DNA of 64,000 bases from Streptomyces sp. NRRL F-6131 (GCA_000719695.1 JOHN01000044.1:1-64000); one strand, 5' to 3'. Counted from the first letter of the stretch, positions 43,072 through 52,129 are shown. Notes: generated by a model from the letters alone, not told the origin. Numbers and translations: made by a program.

Positions 43072-44753
43072 GCGACGGCACGACCACGACCGCACCCCTG
43101 ACCAGGGCGCAGAAGTTCCAGTGGTTCCTGGAGAAGGGGCTGGCCGAGGGCCTGCGCCCGCTCCCCGACGGCACCGACGAGGCCACCGCCCAGCGGCTGG
43201 TCCACGCCCTGGAGGCCCGGTTCGAGATCCTCCGCACCTGGCTCTCGGTGGTCGACGGCGAGCTGCGGCAGGTGATCCACCCGGCCGGCTCCCCGGTGCG
43301 GGTCGTCGACGTCGACCCGGACGGCACCGTCCAGCAGAGCGCGGCCGACCAGGTCCGGGAGTTCGTCGCCCGGGTGCACGGCCGGACCGGCCGCTTCCTC
43401 GTCCAGTTCCACCTGCTCCGGCAGGCGGACCGGCGCTGGCTGGCCGTGGTCGCCGACAACGTGGCCGTGGACGCCGGCTTCCACGGCGTGCTCGACCAGG
43501 CGATCACCGAGCTGCTGGGCGGGCGGACGAACACCCCGGCCACCGACCTCCTGGGCGGGCGACCGGGCATCCAGCCGGCCGAACAGGCCCGCCGCGAGCA
43601 CGACCCGGCCGAGGACACCGAACGCGCCGAGGCCCTCGACTACCTGCGCGCACACTTCGCCGCCGCCCCGCCGCGCCTGCATCCGCACCACCCGCCCCGC
43701 GACGGCGAGGAGGGCCGCTACTACCGGAGCACGCTCACCCTCCCCCACGCGGACCGCCTCTTCGCCCGGGCCGTGGCCCACGCCGGACTGCTGCCCTCGG
43801 CCGTCGTGCTCGCCGCCTTCGCCCAGCTGCTCTGCGGGCGCGCCGACGCCGAGGCGTGCACGGTCAACGTCTCGCTGGACAACCGCCACAACGCCGAGCT
43901 GCGCCGGGTGCTGTGCGCCACCGCGCAGCGCTCCCCGGTCGCCCTGCCGGGCCGGAGCCGGAGCCTGCTCGAAGCCGCCGAGGACGTCCAGCAGACCCTG
44001 GCCGCGGGGCACCCCGTCTACGGCCGCTACGACCCCTTCGACCTGATCGACGAACGGGCGCAGGCCCAGCGGCGCCGGGGCGTCTGCCTCTCCACCGACC
44101 TGGCGTTCAACTTCATCCCGCCACCGCAGGGGTGGGCGGCGCTGCTCGCCGCCGAGAACGACGCCGCCCCCGGCCCCGGCTCCGGCTCCACACTCACCTG
44201 GGCCGCCACCGACGAGACCCGCTACGAGTACGGGGTGAGCCTGTCGGTCCGCTGGGCCGACCCGCACACCGTCCGGCTCTCCGTCCACGGCGACTCCGAG
44301 GTGCTGGCACCGGACCAGTGCGCGGCGCTGCTGCGCGGCATCGAACTCGTCCTGACCAGGATCGCGGCAGGTCAGGACAGTGCGCCCGAGGCGATCGCGG
44401 CGGCCGTGGGACTGCTCCCGCTGCCGCGCGGTCCGCGCGAGCTGCGCTCCGACGGTCGTTGGATCGACCTCGGGGCGATCGAGGACCGGCTGCGCGCCGT
44501 GGCCGGGGTGGCCACGGCGACAGCGCTCCTCGCCCCGGGCGGCCCGGCCGGCGCCCCCGGGCCGACCGCCCGGGTCGTGCCGGCCGACGACGCGGCGCTC
44601 ACCCCGCTCGACCTGTGGGAGGCGTTGCTCCGCGCCGTTCGGACGGGCGAACTCCTCGCCGTCCCGGACCGCATCGAGCTCGCGGGCGCCACCGGTCTCC
44701 CCCTGCCCCCGCCGACCGCCCCACCGGCCCCGACCGCCCCGCCGACCCCGTGA
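43068..44753 (+). CDS. Condensation-like protein with degenerate active site
   Basis: A 561-residue protein. Residues about 10-450 follow the condensation-domain layout (QKFQWFLEKGL start, [51 protein letters not shown]). The catalytic HHxxxDG is replaced by D130-N131-x3-D135-A136-G137, so both histidines are lost. Residues about 455-550 (RWIDLGAIEDRLRAVAGV, ARVVPADD, ELLAVPDRIEL) resemble the C-terminal subdomain of an A domain. Its start overlaps the A-PCP stop (ATGA), implying a partner of that protein. It may be a structural partner or have new chemistry. Confidence 0.75.
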   Translation: MSDGTTTTAPLTRAQKFQWFLEKGLAEGLRPLPDGTDEATAQRLVHALEARFEILRTWLSVVDGELRQVIHPAGSPVRVVDVDPDGTVQQSAADQVREFVARVHGRTGRFLVQFHLLRQADRRWLAVVADNVAVDAGFHGVLDQAITELLGGRTNTPATDLLGGRPGIQPAEQARREHDPAEDTERAEALDYLRAHFAAAPPRLHPHHPPRDGEEGRYYRSTLTLPHADRLFARAVAHAGLLPSAVVLAAFAQLLCGRADAEACTVNVSLDNRHNAELRRVLCATAQRSPVALPGRSRSLLEAAEDVQQTLAAGHPVYGRYDPFDLIDERAQAQRRRGVCLSTDLAFNFIPPPQGWAALLAAENDAAPGPGSGSTLTWAATDETRYEYGVSLSVRWADPHTVRLSVHGDSEVLAPDQCAALLRGIELVLTRIAAGQDSAPEAIAAAVGLLPLPRGPRELRSDGRWIDLGAIEDRLRAVAGVATATALLAPGGPAGAPGPTARVVPADDAALTPLDLWEALLRAVRTGELLAVPDRIELAGATGLPLPPPTAPPAPTAPPTP

Positions 44754-44776
44754 CCCACCGAACCCTCGGAGCATCC

Positions 44777-45616
44777 ATGACCATCGCCATGCCGGAGCCG
44801 GTCCTGTCCCAGGAGGAGGTCCACCGCTTCTGGGAGGACGGCTACCTGCTCATCCGCGGCGTCCTGACCAGGCAGGAGGCCAGGCACCACGCCGGCCTGA
44901 TCCTCGACCTGCTCCCGCGCGACCTTCGCATCCCGGAGCACTGGCAGGCGTACGACGGCCGGTTCAAGCCCTACAACACCCCGGGGAACCAGACCTTCGA
45001 CGGACCGGAGTTCATCCCGCTCTTCCAGAACGAACGGCTCTACCGCGTCATGGCCCAACTGCTGGAGCACCCGCGGCTGCTCGTCCGGGACGGCTCGGTC
45101 GCCATCACCATGCGCAACGACACCGCGCACAGCAGCGAGCTGAGCCAGGACCTGCACATCGACCCGGCGGTGCCCGAGGACGTGGACGAGTTCCTCCTCA
45201 CCCCCGAGGAGGTCGAGATCGGCGGCTGCTACTACTTCACCGACGTGGCCCCGGGCGGCGGCGGCATCCATGTCGTGCCGGGCGGCCACCGCGTCGTCGA
45301 GGCCGAGGCCCGGTCCGTCCCCCGGGGGCGGCAACTGCACGACAAGTGGCGCAACATCCCGCACCTCAAGAGCGTCGAAATCATCGGCGCCGCGGGCGAC
45401 TTCGTCCTGACCCACCACCTGATGCCGCACGCCGCCTCGCACAACCGCCGCCCCGAGGCGCGGGTCGCCCAGTTCGTCCGCTACGCGCGCGACGACCAGC
45501 CCTGGGAGTCCGGCGAGCGCCCCGGCGACAGCCCGGCCGAGCACTCCTACAACGACCTGCAGACCGCGGCGATGACCCCGCTCGGCCGCCGGCTGCTCGG
45601 CGTCGACCCCTGGTAG
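44777..45616 (+). CDS. PhyH-family Fe(II)/2-oxoglutarate oxygenase
   Basis: A 279-residue phytanoyl-CoA-hydroxylase-like enzyme, which couples 2-oxoglutarate decarboxylation to hydroxylation. The iron ligands are His127 and Asp129 (QDLHIDP), with the distal His in LTHHLMPHAASHNRR (about 213-225) and Arg225 as the probable 2-oxoglutarate contact. It starts 24 bp after the condensation-like gene with CGGAG upstream of the ATG, so it belongs to the same operon. The substrate may be a carrier-bound amino acid or the amide product. Halogenase activity is unlikely because the second ligand is Asp, not Gly or Ala. Confidence 0.88.
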   Translation: MTIAMPEPVLSQEEVHRFWEDGYLLIRGVLTRQEARHHAGLILDLLPRDLRIPEHWQAYDGRFKPYNTPGNQTFDGPEFIPLFQNERLYRVMAQLLEHPRLLVRDGSVAITMRNDTAHSSELSQDLHIDPAVPEDVDEFLLTPEEVEIGGCYYFTDVAPGGGGIHVVPGGHRVVEAEARSVPRGRQLHDKWRNIPHLKSVEIIGAAGDFVLTHHLMPHAASHNRRPEARVAQFVRYARDDQPWESGERPGDSPAEHSYNDLQTAAMTPLGRRLLGVDPW

Positions 45617-45674
45617 CACGCCCCGCCGGTGCCCGCCCCCGACCGGCGGGCGGGACACCGGCCGCGGGCACCGG

Positions 45675-45719
45675 CACCTCCCGGCCGAGCACCTCCCGGC
45701 CGAGCACCTCCCGGCAGAC
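45675..45719. repeat. Three 15-bp repeats before hmaS
   Basis: Three copies of CACCTCCCGGCCGAG (the last with three changes at its end) lie in the 128-bp gap between the oxygenase and hmaS genes, just ahead of the hmaS ribosome site. Confidence 0.8.
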
Positions 45720-45744
45720 CACCCCGACCAAGGAGACCAGCAGC

Positions 45745-46824
45745 GTGACGGCACAGCCGAACAGCGCCCCGTACGACCTGACCATCGACCACGTCGAGCT
45801 GTACGTCGAGGACCTCGACGCCGGCGCACGGCACTTCGCCCGGGCCTACGGGTTCACCGCGTACGCCGCCCGCGAGCTGCCGGGCGACGCGAGCTCCCTC
45901 GCCGTCGGACGGGGCGCCATCCGCCTGGTCCTCACCCAGGCCCGGGCGGAGGACCACCCGGCCGCCGACTACACCCGGCGGCACGGGGACGGTGTCGCCG
46001 ACATCGCCCTGGCCGTGCCCGACGCCGCGGCGGCCTTCGCCGAGGCCGTCCGGCGCGGGGCCCGGCCCCTGGCGGAGCCCACCGAGACGGCCGGCGTGGT
46101 CACCGCGGCCATCGCCGGCTTCGGCGACGTCCGGCACACCTTCGTCCAGCGCGGCCCGGACACCGGCCCCGCGCTGCCGCCCGGCTTCACCCCCGTGGAC
46201 GGGGCGGCCACCGGGGCTGACGCCGACCTGGCGGACACCGGTCTGCTGGAGATCGACCACTTCGCGGTCTGCGTCGAGGCCGGGCAACTCCGTTCCACCG
46301 TCACCTACTACGAGCAGGTCCTGGGCCTGTGCAACACCTTCACCGAGAAGATCGTCGTCGGCGCCCAGGCGATGGACTCCGAGGTGGTGCAGTCCCCGGC
46401 CGGCGGCCTCACGCTGACCCTGATCGAGCCCGACACCCGCCGCGAGCCCGGCCAGATCGACCACTTCATCAAGAACCACGGCGGCTCCGGCGTCCAGCAC
46501 ATCGCCTTCCGCACCGAGGACGCCGTGCGGTCCGTCGCCACGATGGCCGAGCAGGGCGTGGAGTTCCTGTCCACCCCGCCCGCCTACTACCGGCTGCTCA
46601 CCGACCGCCTGCAGCCGACCCGGCACTCCGTAGCGGCGCTCGCCGCCCTGGGCCTGCTCGTCGACGAGGACCACGAGGGCCAGCTCTTCCAGATCTTCAC
46701 CCGCACCGTGCATCCGCGACGGACGCTCTTCTTCGAGGTGATCGAGCGGGTCGGGGCCACCACCTTCGGCAGCGGCAACATCAAGGCGCTGTACGAAGCG
46801 GTGGAAGCGGAGCAGCTCGGGTGA
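45745..46824 (+). CDS. hmaS: 4-Hydroxymandelate synthase
   Basis: A 359-residue enzyme of the HPPD/HMS family, which converts 4-hydroxyphenylpyruvate and O2 to 4-hydroxymandelate in the hydroxyphenylglycine pathway. The iron triad is His172 (EIDHFAV), His252 (VQHIAF) and Glu331 (LFFEVIER). The N-terminal half is the degenerate VOC module. Alone it could be a homogentisate-forming HPPD, but the two genes after it complete the Hpg route. GTG 45745 follows AAGGAGA, and the next gene overlaps its stop. Confidence 0.93.
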   Translation: MTAQPNSAPYDLTIDHVELYVEDLDAGARHFARAYGFTAYAARELPGDASSLAVGRGAIRLVLTQARAEDHPAADYTRRHGDGVADIALAVPDAAAAFAEAVRRGARPLAEPTETAGVVTAAIAGFGDVRHTFVQRGPDTGPALPPGFTPVDGAATGADADLADTGLLEIDHFAVCVEAGQLRSTVTYYEQVLGLCNTFTEKIVVGAQAMDSEVVQSPAGGLTLTLIEPDTRREPGQIDHFIKNHGGSGVQHIAFRTEDAVRSVATMAEQGVEFLSTPPAYYRLLTDRLQPTRHSVAALAALGLLVDEDHEGQLFQIFTRTVHPRRTLFFEVIERVGATTFGSGNIKALYEAVEAEQLG

Positions 46825-47996
46825 CCGCGCCCGACGACCGCCGGCCCGCCGCCCGCTCCGCGGTGGACCTGGCGGACCTCCACGCCGCCGCCCGGGCCGT
46901 CCTCGACCCCGCGGTCCGGGACTTCGTGGACGGCGGCAGCGGCAGCGAGTCCACGCTCACCGCCAACCGGTCCGCATTCACGGAACTCGCGCTGATACCC
47001 AGGGTGCTGACCGGGTCCGGCGCCGCGGACACCGCCGCGCGGCTGGTGGGGACGGCGGCGGCCCTGCCGGTCGCCGTCGCCCCCATGGCCTATCAGCGCC
47101 TGCTGCACGAGGAGGGTGAACTCGCGGCCGCCCGCGCCGCCCGGGCCCGCGGCATCCCGTACGTCATCAGCACCCTCAGCAGCCACCCGCTGGAGGCGAT
47201 CGCCGACGTCGGCGCGGACACCTGGTTCCAGCTCTACTGCCTGCGCGACCGGGCCAAGAACGACGAGCTGGTGGCCCGCGCCGAGGCGGCCGGCTGCCGG
47301 GCGCTGATGGTCACCGTGGACGTGCCGCTGATGGGCCGCCGGCTGCGCGACGTACGGAACGGCTTCGCGCTGCCGCCGCACATCCGCGCCGCCAACCTCG
47401 ACACCGGCCCCGGCGGCCGCCCCGTCACCGCTCCCGAGTCCGGCTCCGACCGCACCACCGACCCCGGCAACGAGGCCCATCGCAGGATCGGCGGCGCCTC
47501 CGCGCTCGCGGTGCACACCAGCGCCGCCTTCGCGCCCGCCCTGTCCTGGCCGGACCTGGAACGGCTGCGCCGCCGGACCTCGCTCCCGCTGGTGGTCAAG
47601 GGCCTGCTCGACCCCCGCGACGCCCGCGCCGCCGCCGACCTCGGCGCCGACGCCGTCGTCGTCTCCAGCCACGGCGGCCGCCAACTGGACGGCGTGCGGC
47701 CGAGCCTGAGCGCCCTGCCGGAGGTGGTGGCCGCGGTCGCCGGCGACTGCGAGGTCCTGCTGGACAGCGGCATCCGCTCCGGCACCGACGTCCTCAAGGC
47801 GCTCGCCCTCGGCGCCCGCGGCGTGCTGCTCGGCCGCCCCGTGCTGTGGGGCCTGGCGGCCGACGGCGAGGCCGGGGTCGACCGGGTCCTCGACCTGCTG
47901 CACACCGAACTCGCCGAGGCGATGACGCTGGCCGGCTGCGCCGACCTCGCGGCGGCGCGGCTCCTTCGTACCGAGAGGCTGGCAACCCGTGCCTGA
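46821..47996 (+). CDS. hmo: 4-Hydroxymandelate oxidase
   Basis: A 391-residue FMN-dependent alpha-hydroxy-acid oxidase that converts 4-hydroxymandelate to 4-hydroxyphenylglyoxylate. FMN and substrate motifs are VAVAPMAYQRLLH near residue 85, LMVTVDVPLMGRR near 167, and the catalytic VSSHGGRQLDGV with His284 and Arg287. The LDSGIRSGTDVLKALALGA segment binds the FMN phosphate. GTG 46821 overlaps the hmaS stop (GTGA). Confidence 0.92.
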   Translation: MTAPDDRRPAARSAVDLADLHAAARAVLDPAVRDFVDGGSGSESTLTANRSAFTELALIPRVLTGSGAADTAARLVGTAAALPVAVAPMAYQRLLHEEGELAAARAARARGIPYVISTLSSHPLEAIADVGADTWFQLYCLRDRAKNDELVARAEAAGCRALMVTVDVPLMGRRLRDVRNGFALPPHIRAANLDTGPGGRPVTAPESGSDRTTDPGNEAHRRIGGASALAVHTSAAFAPALSWPDLERLRRRTSLPLVVKGLLDPRDARAAADLGADAVVVSSHGGRQLDGVRPSLSALPEVVAAVAGDCEVLLDSGIRSGTDVLKALALGARGVLLGRPVLWGLAADGEAGVDRVLDLLHTELAEAMTLAGCADLAAARLLRTERLATRA

Positions 47997-49356
47997 CGCA
48001 CCGCCCGTGGACCCCACACGCACCGCGGACCCGACACCACCCGTGGACCCGCGCGTGGACCCGCCACCGACCGTGGACCTGACCACCGCCGAGCTGCACG
48101 GCTCGCTGGAGGACCCGGCCCTCACCTCGATGAACTTCCTCAACGAGATCACCTCGCGCTTCCCCCGGGCGCTCTCGTTCGCCCCCGGTCGGCCGGTCGA
48201 GCGCTTCTTCGACCTGGAGTCGGTGCACGAGCGGCTGCGCACCTTCACCCGCCACCTCACCGAGGAGCGGGGCCTGTCGCCGGAGGAGGCCAACCGGCTG
48301 CTCTGCCAGTACGGCCGGACCAAGGGCGTCGTCCACGACCTGGTCGTCCGCCACCTCGCGCGCGACCAGGGCCTCCGGGTCGACCCGGAGGCCGTCGTGG
48401 TCACCGTCGGCTGCCAGGAGGCGATGTTCCTGGTCCTGCGGGCGCTGCGGGCGAGCGAGCGGGACGTCCTGCTCTCGGTCTCGCCGATGTACGTCGGCCT
48501 CACCGGGGCCGCGCGGCTGGTCGACCTGCCCGTCCTGCCGGTCGCCGCCGGTCCGGCGGGGATCGACCTGGACGACCTCACGGCGACGATCCGCGCCGCC
48601 CGCGCGCGGGGCCTGCGCCCCCGGGCCTGCTACGTCATGCCCGACTTCGCCAATCCCTCCGGCCTCAGCATCGACCTCGACCGGCGGCGGGCCCTCCTCG
48701 CGCTGGCCGAGCGGGAGGACATCCTGCTCCTGGAGGACAACCCGTACGGCGTCTTCCACGGCGGTGACGGCACGCCGCCCACCCTCAAGGCGCTGGACAC
48801 CGGACGCCGGGTGGTCCACCTCGGCTCCTTCGCCAAGACGGTGCTGCCCGGCGCCCGCGTCGGCTACGCCGTGGCGGACCAGCGCGTGCGCAGCGCCGAC
48901 GGCGGGACGGGACTCTTCGCCGACCAGCTCTCCAAGATCAAGAGCATGATCACGGTGAACACCTCACCGATCTCCCAGGCCGTGGTCGGGGGCGCCCTGA
49001 TCGAGCACGACTTCAGCCTGGAACGGGCCAACGCCCGGGAGCGCGCGATCTACCGCGACAACCTCGAACGGCTGCTGGCCGGACTCCGCAGCCGCTTCGG
49101 CGCGCACCCCGGCATCAGCTGGAACGTGCCGGCCGGCGGCTTCTTCGTCTGCGTCACCGTCCCCTTCACGGTGGACGACGCGCTGCTGGAGCACTCGGCC
49201 CGTCGGCACGGTGTGCTGTGGACGCCGATGAGCCACTTCTACAGCGACACCGGCGGCACCGACGCCCTGCGGCTGTCCATCAGTTCGCTCAGCGGCGCGG
49301 CCATCGACGAGGGCCTGGACCGGCTCGCCGCGCTCTTCGCCGAGCAGGGCCACTGA
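47989..49356 (+). CDS. hpgT: Hydroxyphenylglycine aminotransferase
   Basis: A 455-residue PLP-dependent aminotransferase that converts 4-hydroxyphenylglyoxylate to L-4-hydroxyphenylglycine, with tyrosine as donor in known pathways. Lys283 in GSFAKTVLPGARVGY is the Schiff-base lysine. NPSGLSIDLDRR and LEDNPYG are the fold-type I cofactor motifs. The first 35 residues are a Pro/Asp/Val repeat (PPVDP-type) not needed for catalysis. The true start may lie after them. It overlaps hmo by 8 bp and ends the operon at a hairpin. A prephenate dehydrogenase gene, found in many Hpg clusters, is absent. Confidence 0.91.
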   Translation: MPDAPPVDPTRTADPTPPVDPRVDPPPTVDLTTAELHGSLEDPALTSMNFLNEITSRFPRALSFAPGRPVERFFDLESVHERLRTFTRHLTEERGLSPEEANRLLCQYGRTKGVVHDLVVRHLARDQGLRVDPEAVVVTVGCQEAMFLVLRALRASERDVLLSVSPMYVGLTGAARLVDLPVLPVAAGPAGIDLDDLTATIRAARARGLRPRACYVMPDFANPSGLSIDLDRRRALLALAEREDILLLEDNPYGVFHGGDGTPPTLKALDTGRRVVHLGSFAKTVLPGARVGYAVADQRVRSADGGTGLFADQLSKIKSMITVNTSPISQAVVGGALIEHDFSLERANARERAIYRDNLERLLAGLRSRFGAHPGISWNVPAGGFFVCVTVPFTVDDALLEHSARRHGVLWTPMSHFYSDTGGTDALRLSISSLSGAAIDEGLDRLAALFAEQGH

Positions 49357-49360
49357 CACC

Positions 49361-49395
49361 CCCCGGGGGGCTGCCCGACGGGCGCCCCCCCGGGG
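49361..49395. terminator. Hairpin between hpgT and EEP genes
   Basis: Runs of CCCCGGGGGGC and GCCCCCCCGGGG flank a GCCC-GAC-GGGC inner stem between converging stops. It is an imperfect but strong bidirectional terminator. Confidence 0.65.
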
Positions 49396-49402
49396 TCCGG
49401 GG

Positions 49403-50167
49403 TCAGGAGGTGAGCAGCAGCCGGGCCAGCACCGGCAGATGGTCCGAGGCCACCGGCTCCCCGGTGACCGCACCGACCCGCACCGGCCGCACCCCCGGGC
49501 CGGCGAAGACGTAGTCGATGCACTCCCGCGGCGCGTCGGCCGGGAAGGTCGCCACCCGTCCCGCGTCGGAAACCGTCCAGGAATCGGTGAGAGCGGCGCG
49601 GACCGTCGCCATTTCCGGCGATCCCGGTTCGGCATTGAAATCACCGAGCAGAATGGCCGGAGCCGCGTCCCCGATCAATTCGACGACCTCTTCCGCCTGC
49701 CGGATCCGATCGGTCTCCGAGAAGAATTCGAGATGCGTCACGAAGACCTGGAGCGGAATTCCGCGCAGGTCGATCTCGACGTGCAGCAGTCCCCGCTGCT
49801 CCTCCCCCGGGGAGCGGAAGAGCGGGGTGTTCGTCCAGCGGGTGATCGGGTGGCGGCTCAGCACCGCCGTGCCGTACTGGCAGCGCGGCGCCCCGGGGGC
49901 CGGCGGATCCAGCTCGACGTTCGCCCCGTACGCCAGGTGGTAGCCGAGCAGCCGGGCCAACTCCGTTGCCTGGTCCTTCCATTCGCTGCGTCCGTCGAAG
50001 TGCCGGTCCACCTCCTGGAGCCCGACGACCTCGGCGCCGCTGCTCCGGATCACCCGGGCGGTCCGCTCCAGGTCGAGGACGCCGTCGAGCCCCTTCCCGT
50101 GGCGGATGTTGAACGACAGGACGTCGACCCCGACGGCCGGTTCGGCGGCGTCCAGCTGGCGATTCAC
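49403..50167 (-). CDS. Endonuclease/exonuclease/phosphatase-family protein (cluster edge)
   Basis: A 254-residue EEP-fold phosphodiesterase/phosphatase. Motifs are VLSFNIRHGKG at the start, GLQEVDRHFDG with the metal Glu, THLEFFS, LGDFNAEPGS and the C-terminal SDHLPVLA catalytic His pair. Substrates of the family range from nucleic acids to phospho-sugars and sphingomyelin. It may dephosphorylate a cluster intermediate. The start GTG 50167 follows GGGGAG. It is on the opposite strand to hpgT. Confidence 0.83.
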   Translation of the reverse strand: MNRQLDAAEPAVGVDVLSFNIRHGKGLDGVLDLERTARVIRSSGAEVVGLQEVDRHFDGRSEWKDQATELARLLGYHLAYGANVELDPPAPGAPRCQYGTAVLSRHPITRWTNTPLFRSPGEEQRGLLHVEIDLRGIPLQVFVTHLEFFSETDRIRQAEEVVELIGDAAPAILLGDFNAEPGSPEMATVRAALTDSWTVSDAGRVATFPADAPRECIDYVFAGPGVRPVRVGAVTGEPVASDHLPVLARLLLTS

Positions 50168-50351
50168 TCGAACTCCCCTTCCGCGGCGGATCGCTCCGCC
50201 GGTGCGGAACATCTGCTTCCGGGGCTCATTCAATCCGACCCGGACGGGCGCCGGACGGAATTCCCCTCACAGCGAACGGATCCGCATTCGGGATTTCGAT
50301 CACCGCGCATTCGGCCGGCTCCGCGCCGACGCGAAAGGGGAACTCGGCCTC

Positions 50352-51848
50352 CTACGCCGCCGTCACCGACCGGGGGAAGGCGAAGACGCCGTCCGGGTCG
50401 TAGCGGTGGGCCACGCCCTTCAGCCGGAGCAGGTTGTCGCCGTAGTAGCTCCGCCCCCAGTCGGGCAACGTGTCGTCGATGTAGTTGACGTACGCGCCGT
50501 GGGCGCCGAGGGCGGCCAGCCCGTCGCGGACCGCCTCGACCGTGCACCGGGCCCGGTCCGCGGTGGCCGGGGTGGCGCTCGCGTAGACCTGGGCACTGGC
50601 CAACGACTCCCGGTGCGGGAAGGCGGTGGCGTCGGGCGCGAGTTCGCCGACCGCGCCGCCCAGGGAGTCGAGCAGCAGGTCGACGCCGGTGCGCCCGGCC
50701 ATCAGCCCGGCCACCCCGGCCGGGTCCAGCGGCGCCGGGCCGAGCATCCGGGAGACCGCGACGAAACCGGCCCGGGGCAGCACACCGCCCTCCCAGGTGG
50801 GGTGGCACTGGGCGAGGGTGTCGTTCGAGCAGCCCGCCATGAACTTCATCGCGTCGAGGTAGTCCTCGGGGACCACCGTGCGCGAGGTGGGGGTGGTACC
50901 GGCCGCGGTCACCAGCCGGTCGAGCAGGGGGTTCGCGCCGTCCGGGGTGCCCACCCAGCAGCCGACGACCCGGCACCTCGGCGGGGCGCCGCCGGAGATC
51001 TGACAGCTCGCCCAAAGTTCGAACGGCGCCCGCGCCACCCAGTGCTGCCAGGCCCCGAGCACCTCGGTCACCGAGCCGGCCGGGAAGGCGAGCACGAAGA
51101 CCGTCAGCGCGGTCGCGGGCGCGGTGGCGAAGCCGAACCGGGTGACCACGCCGAAGTTGCCGCCGCCACCGCCGCGCAGCGCCCAGTACAGATCGGGCTC
51201 CGCGACGGGCGACGCGGTCAGCAGCGACGAGTCGGCGGTCACCACCTCGGCGGCGGCCAGCCGGTCGCAGGTGAGCCCGTACTTGCGGGTCAGCACGCCC
51301 AGACCGCCACCGAGGGTCAGTCCGCCGACCCCGACGGTCGGGCAACTGCCGCCCGGGAGCAGCCGGCCCGCCCCGGCCAGCCCGGCGTACACCTCGATCA
51401 GGCGGGCGCCCGCGCCGACCTCGGCGGTGCCGTCGGGGTGCACCCGGACGTCGGCCATCCCCCGGAGGTCGATCACCAGACCCCGGTCGGGGATGCTGTA
51501 GCCCAGGTACCCGTGGCCGCCGCTGCGGACCGCGATCGGGATCCCGTGCCCGCGTGCCGCGTCCAGGCAGGCCCGCACGTCGTCGGCCGAGACGCACCGC
51601 GCCACGGCGGCCGGCGACTGCCCGTCGTTGAGCGTGTTGTAGCCGAGCCTGGCGGTCCCGTACCCGGTGTCGTCCGGGAGCACCAGTCGGCTGCCCAGCC
51701 GCGCGCGCAGCGCCTGCCAGTCGGGGGGCACGGCCGTCCGGCCGCGGGCCGGGAAGGCGGTCAGGGCGCGGGCGGACGGGCCGCCGACGGCGACCGCGGT
51801 GGCGGCGGCGCCGAGGGTGGCGAGGAACTGTCGTCGGTCGGTGGTCAT
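50352..51848 (-). CDS. Secreted berberine-bridge-like FAD oxidase
   Basis: A 498-residue BBE-type oxidase with a Tat signal (TDRRQFLATLG at residues 3-13). The FAD domain shows IPIAVRSGGHGYLGYS, whose His binds FAD covalently, and GGSCPTVGVGGLTLGGGLG, whose Cys is the second covalent link. The C-terminal BBE domain ends YYGDNLLRLKGVAHRYDP. These enzymes oxidise sugars or secondary-metabolite intermediates outside the cytoplasm with O2. It is separated from the EEP gene by 184 bp and could belong to the cluster as a late step. Confidence 0.85.
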   Translation of the reverse strand: MTTDRRQFLATLGAAATAVAVGGPSARALTAFPARGRTAVPPDWQALRARLGSRLVLPDDTGYGTARLGYNTLNDGQSPAAVARCVSADDVRACLDAARGHGIPIAVRSGGHGYLGYSIPDRGLVIDLRGMADVRVHPDGTAEVGAGARLIEVYAGLAGAGRLLPGGSCPTVGVGGLTLGGGLGVLTRKYGLTCDRLAAAEVVTADSSLLTASPVAEPDLYWALRGGGGGNFGVVTRFGFATAPATALTVFVLAFPAGSVTEVLGAWQHWVARAPFELWASCQISGGAPPRCRVVGCWVGTPDGANPLLDRLVTAAGTTPTSRTVVPEDYLDAMKFMAGCSNDTLAQCHPTWEGGVLPRAGFVAVSRMLGPAPLDPAGVAGLMAGRTGVDLLLDSLGGAVGELAPDATAFPHRESLASAQVYASATPATADRARCTVEAVRDGLAALGAHGAYVNYIDDTLPDWGRSYYGDNLLRLKGVAHRYDPDGVFAFPRSVTAA

Positions 51849-52129
51849 GACCGGCCCCTTCTCCCGGGCGGCCGGCGCACGGGGTGCTCTCCTGCCGATC
51901 GTCGGGCAGTCCCCGGCCGCGGGCCCGCCGGACTGCGCCTTCCGGCGCAGCGGCGTCCGGGTGAGCCGCTGTCACGAGGAGCCCGGGGCGCACGAGTACC
52001 GGCCCCGCGGCACCCCGCACCCCGCACCCCGCACTCCGCGCACGGCGCACGGCGCACGGAACGGGGACGCCGACCGGCCGGGCCGGGTGCGGTGGCACCC
52101 GGTCCGGCCGCGCCGTGCGCCGGCCGCCG

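Noticed and set aside
43121..45616. An 831-residue frame covering the condensation-like and oxygenase genes
   Set aside because: Its first two thirds is an Arg/Pro/Gly-rich shadow of the real condensation-like gene. Only the last 279 residues (from 44777) are a real protein.
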